A stretch of DNA of 64,000 nucleotides from Kiloniellaceae bacterium (GTDB taxonomy: Bacteria > Pseudomonadota > Alphaproteobacteria > Kiloniellales > J153), in the NCBI GenBank assembly GCA_021776095.1, contig JAJFGO010000006.1:90382-154381 (forward strand). The letters are read 5' to 3'. Positions within the stretch are counted from its first letter, which is position 1, and each line of letters opens with the position of its first letter. A program made the position numbers and the translations under genes. This document shows, piece by piece, positions 34,163 through 42,381 of this stretch. The notes under the pieces were generated by a model. The model made no database searches and had not been told where the DNA came from. It saw nothing but the letters and a program-made list of their open reading frames with translations.

Positions 34163-35062
34163 GTGGCGGAATCGGCAGCAACTGAAGGGGTGATGGATCA
34201 AGAGCCTCTGGAGCTCAAGATCACCCACCCCTTGTCCGAGATGGCGACCATGTTCTTCAGGAATTATGCCGCCGTGGCGGGTCTCGTGCTGCTGATACTC
34301 ATCATCCTGTTCACCTTTCTGGGCCCTTACATCCACACCACCGATCCTTTCGAAATGGTTTGGTCGCCCTTCACCCCACCCGGCGAGGAAGGCTTTCTCC
34401 TGGGAACCGATTACCTTGGCCGCGATATTCTCGCGGCCATGATGGCCGGCGGACAGGTATCCATGGCCATCGGTCTGGCCGCGGCGGTCATATCCGTTGT
34501 CATCGGGGTTACCGTCGGCGCCTTCGCCGGTTACTACGGCGGTGTGATCGAGGAAGCGCTGATGCGCTTTACCGAGTTCTTTCAAGTGCTGCCGACACTT
34601 TTGTTTTCCATGGTGATTGTGGCGTTGTTCGGCGCATCGCTGTTGACGGTGACACTGGCCATCGGCGTGGTCAGCTGGACCGCGGTCGCCCGTGTCACCC
34701 GCTCGGAATTCCTGCGCATTCGCGAGCTCGAATACGTTGCCGCCGCACGCTCGGGCAGCGCCCGCGACGGGTACCTGATTTTCCGGGTTATCCTGCCCAA
34801 TGCCCTGCCACCGATCATCGTTCAGGCCAACCTCATGGTCGGTTCGGCGATCCTGTTCGAAGCGGCGCTCAGCTTTTTGGGGCTGAGCGATCCCAACGTT
34901 ATGAGTTGGGGGCAGGTGATCGGCTCCAACAGGCCCTATATTCTGGACGCGGGATTTGCCGTCGCCATTCCCGGATTCGCCATTTTCCTTACGGTCTTGG
35001 CCATCTCGCTTATCGGCGACGGTCTGAACGACGCGCTCAATCCGAAGCTTCGACAGAGGTGA
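34163..35062 (+). CDS. Peptide ABC transporter permease (DppC type)
   Basis: The 299-residue membrane protein carries a cytoplasmic N-terminus, the Gly-Thr-Asp-Tyr-Leu-Gly-Arg-Asp-Ile-Leu motif typical of DppC near residue 90, and an EAA loop (Tyr-Val-Ala-Ala-Ala-Arg-Ser-Gly) around residue 192. The GTG start at 34163 follows AGGAACAGG; a later ATG at 34193 is possible. The stop lies just before the ATPase gene. Confidence 0.9.
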   Translation: MAESAATEGVMDQEPLELKITHPLSEMATMFFRNYAAVAGLVLLILIILFTFLGPYIHTTDPFEMVWSPFTPPGEEGFLLGTDYLGRDILAAMMAGGQVSMAIGLAAAVISVVIGVTVGAFAGYYGGVIEEALMRFTEFFQVLPTLLFSMVIVALFGASLLTVTLAIGVVSWTAVARVTRSEFLRIRELEYVAAARSGSARDGYLIFRVILPNALPPIIVQANLMVGSAILFEAALSFLGLSDPNVMSWGQVIGSNRPYILDAGFAVAIPGFAIFLTVLAISLIGDGLNDALNPKLRQR

Positions 35063-35067
35063 TCGCG

Positions 35068-36066
35068 GTGGCTGAAGATCCTCTCTTGAGCGTCAAGGAC
35101 ATCGTTGTCGATTTTAAGACCCGCTACGGAAACGCCCGGGTACTGGATCATGTGACGCTGGACGTCAACAGCGGCGAGATTCTCGGCATCGTTGGCGAAT
35201 CCGGCTGCGGCAAGTCGATGACGGCCCTGTCGATCATGGGTCTAGTCCCCAACCCGCCCGGCAAGGTCACATCCGGTTCCATCAAGATCGATGGCATGGA
35301 ACTGGTGGGGATGGATGTGGACCGCCTGCGCCAGATCCGCGGCAAAGACATCGGCATGATTTTCCAGGAACCGATGACCTCGCTCAATCCGGTCTTTACC
35401 GTCGGCGAGCAGATCGCCGAAAGCGTGCGCTTGCATGAAAATGCCAGGCCCAAGGCGGCCATGGACCGCGCCGTCGAAATGCTCGCGGCGGTCGAAATTC
35501 CCGAAGCGGAAACGCGCGCCAAGGCTTATCCGCACCAATTGTCGGGCGGAATGCGCCAAAGGGTGATGATCGCCATGGCGCTCGCCTGCCGGCCCAAGGT
35601 GTTGATCGCGGACGAGCCGACCACGGCGCTCGATGCCACGGTGCAGGCGCAGATCTTCGACCTTTTGCAGGACCTGCAGGAGGAAACGGGAACTGCCATC
35701 ATCCTCATCACTCATGATATGGGAGCGATCGCCGAACTCGCCGATACGGTCGCCGTCATGTATGCCGGCCGGGTGGTGGAAAAAGGCACCGTCGATGCCG
35801 TTCTTTCGGCGCCCCAGCACCCTTACACAAAAGGGCTCATCACTTGCGTTCCCCATCTCGAACCCGATCCGCCGGTCGAGCGGCACGAGCTCATGGAGAT
35901 TCCGGGCGTTGTGCCGGCCCTGACGGAGCTGGGCAAGGGCTGTGCCTTCGCCCCGCGCTGCGGCGAAGCCATTGAGAAATGCTCGGGCGAAAAACCGCGA
36001 CTGCTTGCCACAGGCGATGCGCATGTCACGGCGTGCTGGGTCGCTCAGCAGGAGCGAGCCCAATGA
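35068..36066 (+). CDS. Peptide ABC transporter ATP-binding protein (DppD type)
   Basis: This 332-residue ATPase has Walker A Gly-Glu-Ser-Gly-Cys-Gly-Lys-Ser, the signature Leu-Ser-Gly-Gly-Met-Arg-Gln-Arg, Walker B Val-Leu-Ile-Ala-Asp-Glu-Pro-Thr, an H-loop and the C-terminal oligopeptide-transporter extension with four Cys (Cys-Ala-Phe-Ala-Pro-Arg-Cys and later Cys), which in this family can bind an iron-sulfur cluster. The start is a GTG at 35068 with GAGGTGAT six bases upstream; an overlapping GTG at 35059 is an alternative. It overlaps the next ATPase gene as ATGA. Confidence 0.88.
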   Translation: MAEDPLLSVKDIVVDFKTRYGNARVLDHVTLDVNSGEILGIVGESGCGKSMTALSIMGLVPNPPGKVTSGSIKIDGMELVGMDVDRLRQIRGKDIGMIFQEPMTSLNPVFTVGEQIAESVRLHENARPKAAMDRAVEMLAAVEIPEAETRAKAYPHQLSGGMRQRVMIAMALACRPKVLIADEPTTALDATVQAQIFDLLQDLQEETGTAIILITHDMGAIAELADTVAVMYAGRVVEKGTVDAVLSAPQHPYTKGLITCVPHLEPDPPVERHELMEIPGVVPALTELGKGCAFAPRCGEAIEKCSGEKPRLLATGDAHVTACWVAQQERAQ

Positions 36067-37058
36067 ACGCCGCCGCCACCAAGAGCCAAGAGAGCGGCAC
36101 GCTCACGGTTGAAGATCTCAAGGTCTATTTCGGTGGCGCCAAGAGGTTTTTTTCCAAGGACGCGGCGACCGTTCATGCTGTCGACGGTGTCAGCTTTTCC
36201 GTCCCGGCAGGCCAGACTTTCGGCGTCGTCGGCGAGAGCGGCTCGGGCAAGACCACGACGGCGCTTGCTATCATGCGCCTGGTGCCTATCACCGCAGGCA
36301 AGGTCATCCTCGGCGGCACGGCCATCAGCGATCTAAAAAAGGAGGAATTGCGTTCGGCGCGCCGACGGTTCCAGATCATTTTTCAAGATCCCTATTCGTC
36401 ACTCGACCCACGCAAGCGCGCCGGCGATATTGTCCGCGAACCACTCGATCTCATGCAGATCGGCAAGCTCGCGGAGCGCGATGCCATGGTCGCGGAACTG
36501 TTCGCACAAGTGGGGTTGAGACCGGAACAGCGAGCACTGTTTCCGCACCAGTTTTCCGGTGGCCAGAGACAGCGCATCGGGCTCGCCCGGGCCCTGTCGA
36601 CGAGGCCCGAGCTCATTGTGTGCGACGAGCCGGTCTCCGCCCTGGACGTCGCCATTCAGGCGCAGATTCTCAATCTGATGGCGAAGCTTCAGCGCGATCT
36701 CGGTCTGACTTATCTCTTCATCTCCCACGATCTGGGCGTGGTGCAGCACATCTGCGATCAGGTCGCGGTCATGTACCTGGGTCAGATCGTCGAGCAGGCC
36801 GACCGGGTTAGCCTGTTCACCAACCCCCGCCATCCCTACACCAAGTCGCTTCTGGCGGCGGTGCCGACCGTTCACGGCAACAAGCGCGACAGGCGCACGC
36901 GCCTGCGGCTCAAAGGCGATCCGCCGAGCCCGATCAACCTGCCCCCGGGATGCCGCTTCGCCTCGCGCTGTCCGATGGCAGAAGCGCGCTGCCGGCAGGC
37001 TAGTCCGCCGCTGGAGGATCGCGGCGACGGGCACAAGGTCTCGTGCTTTCTAGTCTGA
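36063..37058 (+). CDS. Peptide ABC transporter ATP-binding protein (DppF type)
   Basis: This 331-residue ATPase has Walker A Gly-Glu-Ser-Gly-Ser-Gly-Lys-Thr-Thr, the signature Phe-Ser-Gly-Gly-Gln-Arg-Gln-Arg, Walker B Leu-Ile-Val-Cys-Asp-Glu-Pro-Val, and the C-terminal Cys-rich oligopeptide extension (Gly-Cys-Arg-Phe-Ala-Ser-Arg-Cys). The ATG overlaps the previous stop, so the two ATPases are made together and form a heterodimer under the DppBC permeases. It ends the transporter set; the amidohydrolase gene follows after 107 bp. Confidence 0.9.
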   Translation: MNAAATKSQESGTLTVEDLKVYFGGAKRFFSKDAATVHAVDGVSFSVPAGQTFGVVGESGSGKTTTALAIMRLVPITAGKVILGGTAISDLKKEELRSARRRFQIIFQDPYSSLDPRKRAGDIVREPLDLMQIGKLAERDAMVAELFAQVGLRPEQRALFPHQFSGGQRQRIGLARALSTRPELIVCDEPVSALDVAIQAQILNLMAKLQRDLGLTYLFISHDLGVVQHICDQVAVMYLGQIVEQADRVSLFTNPRHPYTKSLLAAVPTVHGNKRDRRTRLRLKGDPPSPINLPPGCRFASRCPMAEARCRQASPPLEDRGDGHKVSCFLV

Positions 37059-37165
37059 TGGGGTAAGCGGCAATGCGCATCCTCAAAGCCGCGGAGAGTC
37101 GATACCACCGCACGGGTTTAGCGACATAAAATACGGCGACACGCCGGGTTTAACGGAGACGCACA

Positions 37166-38821
37166 ATGGCTGCCTCGATCACCATCTTTCGCGCCAAGAA
37201 AATTCTAACCATGAATCCGCGCGCCCCGGCGGCGACTCACGTGGCGGTACGCGACGGGCACATTCTCGGCGCCGGCGACTTGGCGGACTTGAGCGTCTGG
37301 GGCGCTCATCGGCTGGATGAGCGCTTCGCCGACAAGGTCCTCATGCCCGGAATGATCGAGGGCCACTGCCATTCCATGGAGGGCAGCGTTTGGCAGGACA
37401 ACTATGTTGGATATTATGCCCGGCGCGGGCCGGACGGGATCGAGCGCCCGGCCTTGCGCAGCATCGAGGAGGTCGTCGATCACTTGCGCCGGGTCGAGGC
37501 CGAAATGGGCGAGGGCGAGGACGCTATCATCGCCTGGGGCTTCGATCCGATCTATTTCAACGGCCCGCGCATGACCGCGGCCGATCTGGACCGGGTATCG
37601 CAACGCCGCCCGGTGGTCGTGGTTCACGCCAGCTTTCATATTATCAACGTGAACAGCGTGGTGCTGCAGCGCGCCAACATTTCCGCCGATACCGACGTCA
37701 TGGGCATCATGAAGGGCGCCGATGGGGAACCGAACGGCGAGTTGCAAGGCATGCCGGCCCGCTTCCTCGCGCTCGGCGCGATTGGCCGTGATCACTTCGA
37801 GGAAATGGGCAAGAAAGAATCCTTGTGGCGTTTCGCGCGCTCGGCACAGTTGGCTGGGGTGACCACGGCGACCGACCTGGCCAATGCCCTGCCCGAAACC
37901 ACGATCGCCAATCTCAAGGCGGTGACCGGCGATCCCGATTATCCGCTACGCATCGTGCCGGCGTTTCTGGGACTGTCCTGCCCGGCGGCCGAGGGGGCGG
38001 TCAAGATGCGGGCGCTATCCGAGCAGAGCAGCGACAAGTTGCGTCTCGGGCTCATCAAGCTGGTCGCCGACGGCTCGATCCAGGGCTTCACCGCGCGGCT
38101 GAAGTGGCCGGGATACTTTAACAGCAGCGCGAATGGCCTGTGGTACATCGACCCGGACCGGATCGCCGATACCTTGGCCGTCTATCACGAGGCCGGCCTG
38201 CAGGTTCATATCCACACCAACGGCGACCAGGCGACCGAAACTGTCCTGGACGCCATCGAACAGGTGTTGACCCGCCTACCGCGCCCGGATGCGCGCTTCA
38301 CCTTGCAGCATTGTCAGATGGCGCACGAGGCACACTACCGGCGCATGGCGCGCCTCGGCGTCTGCGCCAATCTCTTCGCCAATCACCTGTATTACTGGGG
38401 CGACCAGCATGTCGAGCAAACCATGGGGCCGGAACGCGCGGCGCGCATGAATGCCACCGGCACGGCGAAACGCCTGGGCGTGCCCTTCGCGATCCATTCC
38501 GACGCGCCGATCACGCCGCTTGCACCTTTGTTCACCGCCTGGTGCGCGGTTAACCGCAAAACTGTCTCCGGCCGGATCCTGGGCGAGGCGGAACGCATAA
38601 GTGTGGAGGACGCCTTGTCCGCGGTGACCTTGGGCGCGGCTTACACCCTGAAGCTGGATGGCGAGTTGGGGTCCATCGAAACCGGTAAGCGGGCCGATTT
38701 CGCGGTCCTCGACGCCGACCCCCTGGCGGTTGGCGCCGAGGGGCTGAAGGACGTACCGGTTTGGGGCACTGTGCTGGGCGGTCGGGTGTTTCCCTGCGCG
38801 GATATCGCCGGCGGGTTATAG
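37166..38821 (+). CDS. Metal-dependent amidohydrolase (YtcJ/amidohydrolase 3 type)
   Basis: This 551-residue amidohydrolase-superfamily enzyme has the first metal motif as Gly-His-Cys-His near residue 67, a conserved Lys in Leu-Ile-Lys-Leu-Val-Ala-Asp-Gly, His ligands in Val-His-Ile-His-Thr-Asn-Gly-Asp, Leu-Gln-His-Cys and a C-terminal His-Ser-Asp. It ends with the typical composite beta-sandwich (Gly-Lys-Arg-Ala-Asp-Phe-Ala-Val-Leu). No signal peptide is present, so it acts in the cytoplasm, probably on whatever the preceding ABC transporter imports. A metallochaperone-type GTPase gene follows at once. Confidence 0.88.
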   Translation: MAASITIFRAKKILTMNPRAPAATHVAVRDGHILGAGDLADLSVWGAHRLDERFADKVLMPGMIEGHCHSMEGSVWQDNYVGYYARRGPDGIERPALRSIEEVVDHLRRVEAEMGEGEDAIIAWGFDPIYFNGPRMTAADLDRVSQRRPVVVVHASFHIINVNSVVLQRANISADTDVMGIMKGADGEPNGELQGMPARFLALGAIGRDHFEEMGKKESLWRFARSAQLAGVTTATDLANALPETTIANLKAVTGDPDYPLRIVPAFLGLSCPAAEGAVKMRALSEQSSDKLRLGLIKLVADGSIQGFTARLKWPGYFNSSANGLWYIDPDRIADTLAVYHEAGLQVHIHTNGDQATETVLDAIEQVLTRLPRPDARFTLQHCQMAHEAHYRRMARLGVCANLFANHLYYWGDQHVEQTMGPERAARMNATGTAKRLGVPFAIHSDAPITPLAPLFTAWCAVNRKTVSGRILGEAERISVEDALSAVTLGAAYTLKLDGELGSIETGKRADFAVLDADPLAVGAEGLKDVPVWGTVLGGRVFPCADIAGGL

Positions 38822-38837
38822 TGGAGCCTGTCTACTA

Positions 38838-39800
38838 GTGGCGGCGGCCGGCCCAATCCCGCTGAGCGTCATCGGCGGCTTTTTGGGCGCCGGCAAGACG
38901 ACCTTGCTCAACCGGCTGCTCCAGGGCGCCTCGGGCATACGCTTCGCCGTGATCGTCAATGACTTCGGCGACCTGGCGATTGATGGCGATTTGGTCGCGG
39001 ACCATGGCGGCGATACCATAACCTTCGCCAACGGCTGCCTGTGCTGCACCATGGGCGACAGCCTCTTGTCGACCCTGAACGACCTGGCGCGCCGAGACGA
39101 TCCGCCGGACCACATCGTCGTGGAGGCCAGCGGCGTGGCCGACCCGCGGCAGATCGCCGACGTGGCGGTCTTGCATCCGGGGCTCGTGCGCGACCTAGTG
39201 CTCGTCCTGGTCGATGCCGACACCATTTGCGAACGCGCGCGCGACTCGCGCTTGAAGGAAACCGTGATCCACCAAGCCGAAGCCGCGGACATGATCGTTC
39301 TCAACAAGTGCGATCTGGCCTCGGAACAGCACATCGCCGACGCCCGCGCCTGGGCCGCGGAACAAGCCCCACGCGCGGCGCTGCTGGAAACCGCGCACGC
39401 GCGGATCGCGATCGAGCGCCTCCTGACATTGGACTCCGGGCATGGCATCGGCAATGGGCCGCTCAGGGCCCCGGCCGTCGCGCACATAGGCCACGCCCAC
39501 GATCACGCAAATCAATTCAGCAGCGCCGTGGTGATTCTTGAGGCGCCCCTCGACCTCGCGGCCTTGCGCGGGGTCTTGAACGACCTGCCGCCTTCGATCT
39601 TGCGGGCCAAGGGCTTCGTATCCTCGCGCGAGGATCCGTCGCGCCTGCATTTGGTGCAACTTTCGGGCCGCCGTTTGCGGATCGAGCCCTGGCCCGTGGC
39701 GGCACGCGCTGGCGTCGTGCCGCCACGCCGGGGCCGGGTGTTCGTCGGAACGCCCGATATGCCCCCGGCCGCCGGGCTCACGCGGCGCTTGGGCGCTTAG
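38838..39800 (+). CDS. COG0523 (CobW/ZNG1-type) GTP-binding metallochaperone
   Basis: This 320-residue G3E GTPase has Walker A Gly-Gly-Phe-Leu-Gly-Ala-Gly-Lys-Thr-Thr (about 13-22), the metal motif Gly-Cys-Leu-Cys-Cys (Cys67, Cys69, Cys70), Glu-Ala-Ser-Gly-Val-Ala-Asp-Pro, Asn-Lys-Cys-Asp for guanine, a His-rich patch (His-Ile-Gly-His-Ala-His-Asp-His) and a C-terminal CobW_C domain. The start is GTG at 38838, 16 bp after the amidohydrolase stop. Such proteins load Zn, Co or other metals into client enzymes. Position suggests the amidohydrolase as client, which is inferred. Confidence 0.9.
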   Translation: MAAAGPIPLSVIGGFLGAGKTTLLNRLLQGASGIRFAVIVNDFGDLAIDGDLVADHGGDTITFANGCLCCTMGDSLLSTLNDLARRDDPPDHIVVEASGVADPRQIADVAVLHPGLVRDLVLVLVDADTICERARDSRLKETVIHQAEAADMIVLNKCDLASEQHIADARAWAAEQAPRAALLETAHARIAIERLLTLDSGHGIGNGPLRAPAVAHIGHAHDHANQFSSAVVILEAPLDLAALRGVLNDLPPSILRAKGFVSSREDPSRLHLVQLSGRRLRIEPWPVAARAGVVPPRRGRVFVGTPDMPPAAGLTRRLGA

Positions 39801-39866
39801 AGAACGAAGTTACCGAATTGCGCGGCGCCCCCTACCGTCCCCCGACGGGGCGCCGCGCGGCCGGCA

Positions 39867-40451
39867 TTAGCCGTCCCAGTCGCCGCTATCGGGCGAAGCG
39901 GTGCCCTCCAGTTCCGGCCAGTCCTCGACCTGTTGCCGGACCTCGTCGTCGAAGCCCGCGCCGGCCGGGGCCACGTCGGCGCCCATGTCGGCGCTGCTCC
40001 CCTCGGCGAACTCGGACTGGACCGCGAAGCTGCGCTCCGCCAGGACCACACCCCGGGGGTCGCGCAGCTGTACGTTCCACTGACCGGGCTTCAGGTTGAC
40101 GCTGCTCCAGGTGCGCCAGCCTGGGGAATTGCCGATGGTCAACTCGACATTGGCGTGGACGTTGCCCTCGTGGGTCCAAATCGCCCTGAGGTCGGTCGGC
40201 TGACCGTCGTTGAAGATCCGGAAAAAGGCGGTGCCCCGCTCATCGTGGGGCGTGAACCCATCGACCAGGTCGATCGGCTCGCGCTGCGCGATGGCGTGAG
40301 TCAGGACAAAATCCTTGATGACGATGCCGCCCTCGGCGACGCCCTGCTGGGCACCGGCGGGCGCGGCGGCGAACACGAACGGCACGGCGAGCCAAAGCGC
40401 CGCCCGCCGCGCGGAATTGAGGCCGGAAAAACGGCCGAGTTTCGGCTTCAT
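39867..40451 (-). CDS. DUF2914-type secreted or membrane-anchored protein
   Basis: The 194-residue protein has an N-terminal hydrophobic segment (about residues 18-36, ending Ala-Gly-Ala-Gln) acting as signal peptide or anchor. The domain that follows contains Thr-Ala-Phe-Phe-Arg-Ile-Phe-Asn, Trp-Thr-His-Glu-Gly and Trp-Arg-Thr-Trp-Ser-Ser-Val-Asn-Leu-Lys-Pro-Gly-Gln-Trp, resembling the DUF2914 family. The last 45 residues are acidic and low in complexity. The ATG at 40451 has GGAGG six bases upstream, so the longer frame to 40529 is not used. Function unknown; it probably acts in the periplasm. Confidence 0.7.
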   Translation of the reverse strand: MKPKLGRFSGLNSARRAALWLAVPFVFAAAPAGAQQGVAEGGIVIKDFVLTHAIAQREPIDLVDGFTPHDERGTAFFRIFNDGQPTDLRAIWTHEGNVHANVELTIGNSPGWRTWSSVNLKPGQWNVQLRDPRGVVLAERSFAVQSEFAEGSSADMGADVAPAGAGFDDEVRQQVEDWPELEGTASPDSGDWDG

Positions 40452-40889
40452 GGCAATCCTCCAAAAAAATGGCGGTTCGGGGCGCGGGACCTCCGCGCCC
40501 AGACCCCTAAAATGCTGCCTTGAGGGCAAACGTCAGCTTAACTCCGAGCGGAGAACCCGCAGATGTCACAGACGCCAGGCATTCGAGAGATTATCGAACC
40601 CTAAAGCCTAACCGCCGTTAAGCACGTTCGATCGCTGGCTGTGGCGCAACCAGAGGACCGGCGGTCAAATTCAGCTAAGTAGCGGACCCGACAGGACTCG
40701 AACCTGCGACCTCTGCCTTGCCGAAGGGTGCGCGACCAAGAAACCGTCCACGGTGGCGCCGAGGTTGTTGAGCCAAAGACGTCGCCGGCCTGACGGCGTT
40801 GGTCGAATTCGCGGCGCAGGTCAAAGAGTCTCCGGTGCTCGCGAACGGTAGCTCACGTTCGCTGCATCGAGCCGCTTTGGGCGCGAACC
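40452..40889. other. Intergenic region holding a tRNA remnant
   Basis: No protein gene is supported. The only recognisable element is the 3' part of a tRNA gene at 40680-40720. Open frames crossing it end in residues that are translations of the tRNA sequence and are not real proteins. Confidence 0.6.
40680..40720 (-). repeat. 3' end of a tRNA-Arg gene (attachment-site-like remnant)
   Basis: The minus strand reads AAGGCAGAGGTC, then the T arm GCAGG-TTCGAGT-CCTGT, then GGGTCCG followed by CTA. This is the anticodon-stem 3' strand, variable loop, T arm and acceptor 3' strand of a tRNA, most like tRNA-Arg(CCT). No D arm or acceptor 5' strand lies upstream, so no functional tRNA can form. Such 3' fragments mark att sites of integrative elements. 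No integrase gene is in the window. Confidence 0.65.
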
Positions 40890-41546
40890 TCAGATGCGAA
40901 TGAAGGGGTTGAGGAGCCGCCCTAGGCGGCCGGTCAGGCGCAGTGGCGCGTCGTTCACGGCGAAGCAGTAGCAGTCCTCGTCCGTATCGGCCAATGGACA
41001 GTGGTCGACACCCGAATCCGCGGCCGCCACGTCGCCGCGCAGGAAGTGGTCGCCACGGTCGGTAAAGCCGCCGCTCAGCACCAGGGTCAACTCGCTGCCC
41101 TCGTGAGTGTGCCGGGGCATGGCGGTGCCCGCCTTGATCCGAAACAGGCGGCTGGTGATCCCCGCATGATCCGGCAGGATCCGCACCTCGTCCACCGGAC
41201 CGCGTGGCTTCCAGGCGAGATCGTCGAGCCTGCTGCCAAGATAACCGCGCAGGGGTTCCGGCACGCGCAGGTCGACCGGCCCCGCCTTGGCGGGTCGCGG
41301 CGCGGGGGCGGGTTCGGCGTCCGTCTCGTCCAACCGCGCCAGAACGGCATCGCGTAGCGAACGGTCGGTCGTCACGGTGTCCAGGGTCTCGAGCAAGGCG
41401 CCGCCGACCGCCTCGAAGGATCCGACTCGGGCGCGGCACGATGGGCACAGCGCCAGGTGGGTCGCCACGAGCAGGGCGATCGGCTCGGCCAGCGAACCGG
41501 CCGCATAGGCCATCAGGTGCTCGTCTTCGGCATGAAAACTCGGCAT
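40890..41546 (-). CDS. chrR: ChrR-type zinc anti-sigma factor with cupin domain
   Basis: The 218-residue protein has an N-terminal zinc anti-sigma domain with His-x3-Cys-x2-Cys (His30, Cys34, Cys37) and a C-terminal cupin domain (about 110-210, with Pro-Arg-His-Thr-His-Glu-Gly-Ser-Glu). Length and layout match Rhodobacter ChrR. It binds and silences the sigma factor encoded just upstream and releases it on singlet oxygen or related stress, with the cupin domain needed for the response. The start overlaps the sigma-factor stop as TAATG. Confidence 0.92.
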   Translation of the reverse strand: MPSFHAEDEHLMAYAAGSLAEPIALLVATHLALCPSCRARVGSFEAVGGALLETLDTVTTDRSLRDAVLARLDETDAEPAPAPRPAKAGPVDLRVPEPLRGYLGSRLDDLAWKPRGPVDEVRILPDHAGITSRLFRIKAGTAMPRHTHEGSELTLVLSGGFTDRGDHFLRGDVAAADSGVDHCPLADTDEDCYCFAVNDAPLRLTGRLGRLLNPFIRI

Positions 41547-42124
41547 TATTCCAACTCCGCCAACTGGCTGCGCAGCTTGGTCATGGCCAGGCGAATCCGC
41601 GATTTCACCGTGCCCAGAGGCAGGTTCAACTCGGCCGCGATAACGCTTTGGGTTTTGTCCTCGAAATAGGCCAGTCGAAGCAGCTGCGCCTGATCGTCCG
41701 GCAGTTCGGCGACCGCGCGCCGCAGGCGCCCGCCATCTTGCTTTTGCGCCAGGGCCGCGTCGGCCTCCAATTCCCGGTCCGGCACCAGCGCCGGATCGTT
41801 CGGGTCGGGTTCGGGGCGTCGCTCCCGCCGGATGACGTCGATGCGCCGGTTCCGGGCGATGGTGAAGATCCAGGTCGCGACGCCCGCTTTCGCCGGGTCG
41901 AACTGCTCGGCCCGGCGCCAAACGGTCAACATGACGTCCTGAACTAGGTCTTCCGCGCTCGCCGGCTCGACGCCGAGGCGGCATATGTAGCCTTTCACCC
42001 GTGGTGCGAAATGATCGAACAACTGCCCAAACGCTTCGCGGTCGCGTTTTGCGGCGACCGCCGCCATGAGATCGACGAGGGTCGCATCGTCCTGCGCAGG
42101 AACCGCCCGATTCGCCTCTAACAT
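41546..42124 (-). CDS. rpoE: ECF sigma factor, RpoE/ECF11-type partner of ChrR
   Basis: The 192-residue sigma factor has region 2 (Phe-Asp-His-Phe-Ala-Pro-Arg-Val-Lys, Asp-Leu-Val-Gln-Asp-Val-Met-Leu-Thr-Val-Trp, Thr-Trp-Ile-Phe-Thr-Ile-Ala-Arg-Asn) and region 4 (Leu-Pro-Leu-Gly-Thr-Val-Lys-Ser-Arg-Ile-Arg). The ATG at 42124 removes 81 untypical upstream residues. Its own promoter at 42245-42272 has the same -35/-10 elements as three other operons here, implying autoregulation and a local regulon. It directs RNA polymerase to photo-oxidative stress genes in related bacteria. Confidence 0.93.
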   Translation of the reverse strand: MLEANRAVPAQDDATLVDLMAAVAAKRDREAFGQLFDHFAPRVKGYICRLGVEPASAEDLVQDVMLTVWRRAEQFDPAKAGVATWIFTIARNRRIDVIRRERRPEPDPNDPALVPDRELEADAALAQKQDGGRLRRAVAELPDDQAQLLRLAYFEDKTQSVIAAELNLPLGTVKSRIRLAMTKLRSQLAELE

Positions 42125-42244
42125 GACGACAGATATAGCCGATCGGCGGGGGCGGCCCAATGGCTCTCCGAGGAAACCCTGAAATGGCTGTGTAGCTGCT
42201 AGCTGAAGGCCTCTCATCGCTCCATTCCGCTCGATTTGTTGAGG

Positions 42245-42272
42245 TATACGGGCGAGCGGCCACCCCGGATCA
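42245..42272 (-). promoter_or_regulatory. RpoE-type promoter of rpoE-chrR
   Basis: On the minus strand: TGATCC (42267-42272), 16-bp spacer, CGTATA (42245-42250). It matches the form known for the Rhodobacter RpoE promoter (TGATCC with a CGTA-type -10). It lies about 120 bp upstream of the rpoE start codon. Confidence 0.82.
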
Positions 42273-42318
42273 CTCATCGGCCGGCAAATGGCGGAAGATC
42301 GCAAAAGTGTTTGAAGGG

Positions 42319-42346
42319 TGATCCGTTGGCGCCAGGGCGACGTATT
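42319..42346 (+). promoter_or_regulatory. RpoE-type promoter of the FAD-DUF1365-cfa operon
   Basis: TGATCC (42319-42324), 16-bp spacer, CGTATT (42341-42346), 35 bp before the first start codon. It is divergent from the rpoE promoter, with 46 bp between the two -35 boxes. Confidence 0.82.
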
Positions 42347-42381
42347 AGGGGTAGATTTCAAATACAAGTACCGGAGGCTCG

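Noticed and set aside
40680..40760. A complete tRNA gene
   Set aside because: Only the 3' half (variable loop, T arm, acceptor 3' strand) is present. No D arm, anticodon loop or acceptor 5' strand can be found to its right.
40675..41448. Minus-strand frame ending in a Ala-Gly-Ser-Ser-Pro-Val-Gly-Ser type peptide
   Set aside because: Its C-terminus is a translation of the tRNA-Arg remnant and the rest is out of frame with chrR.
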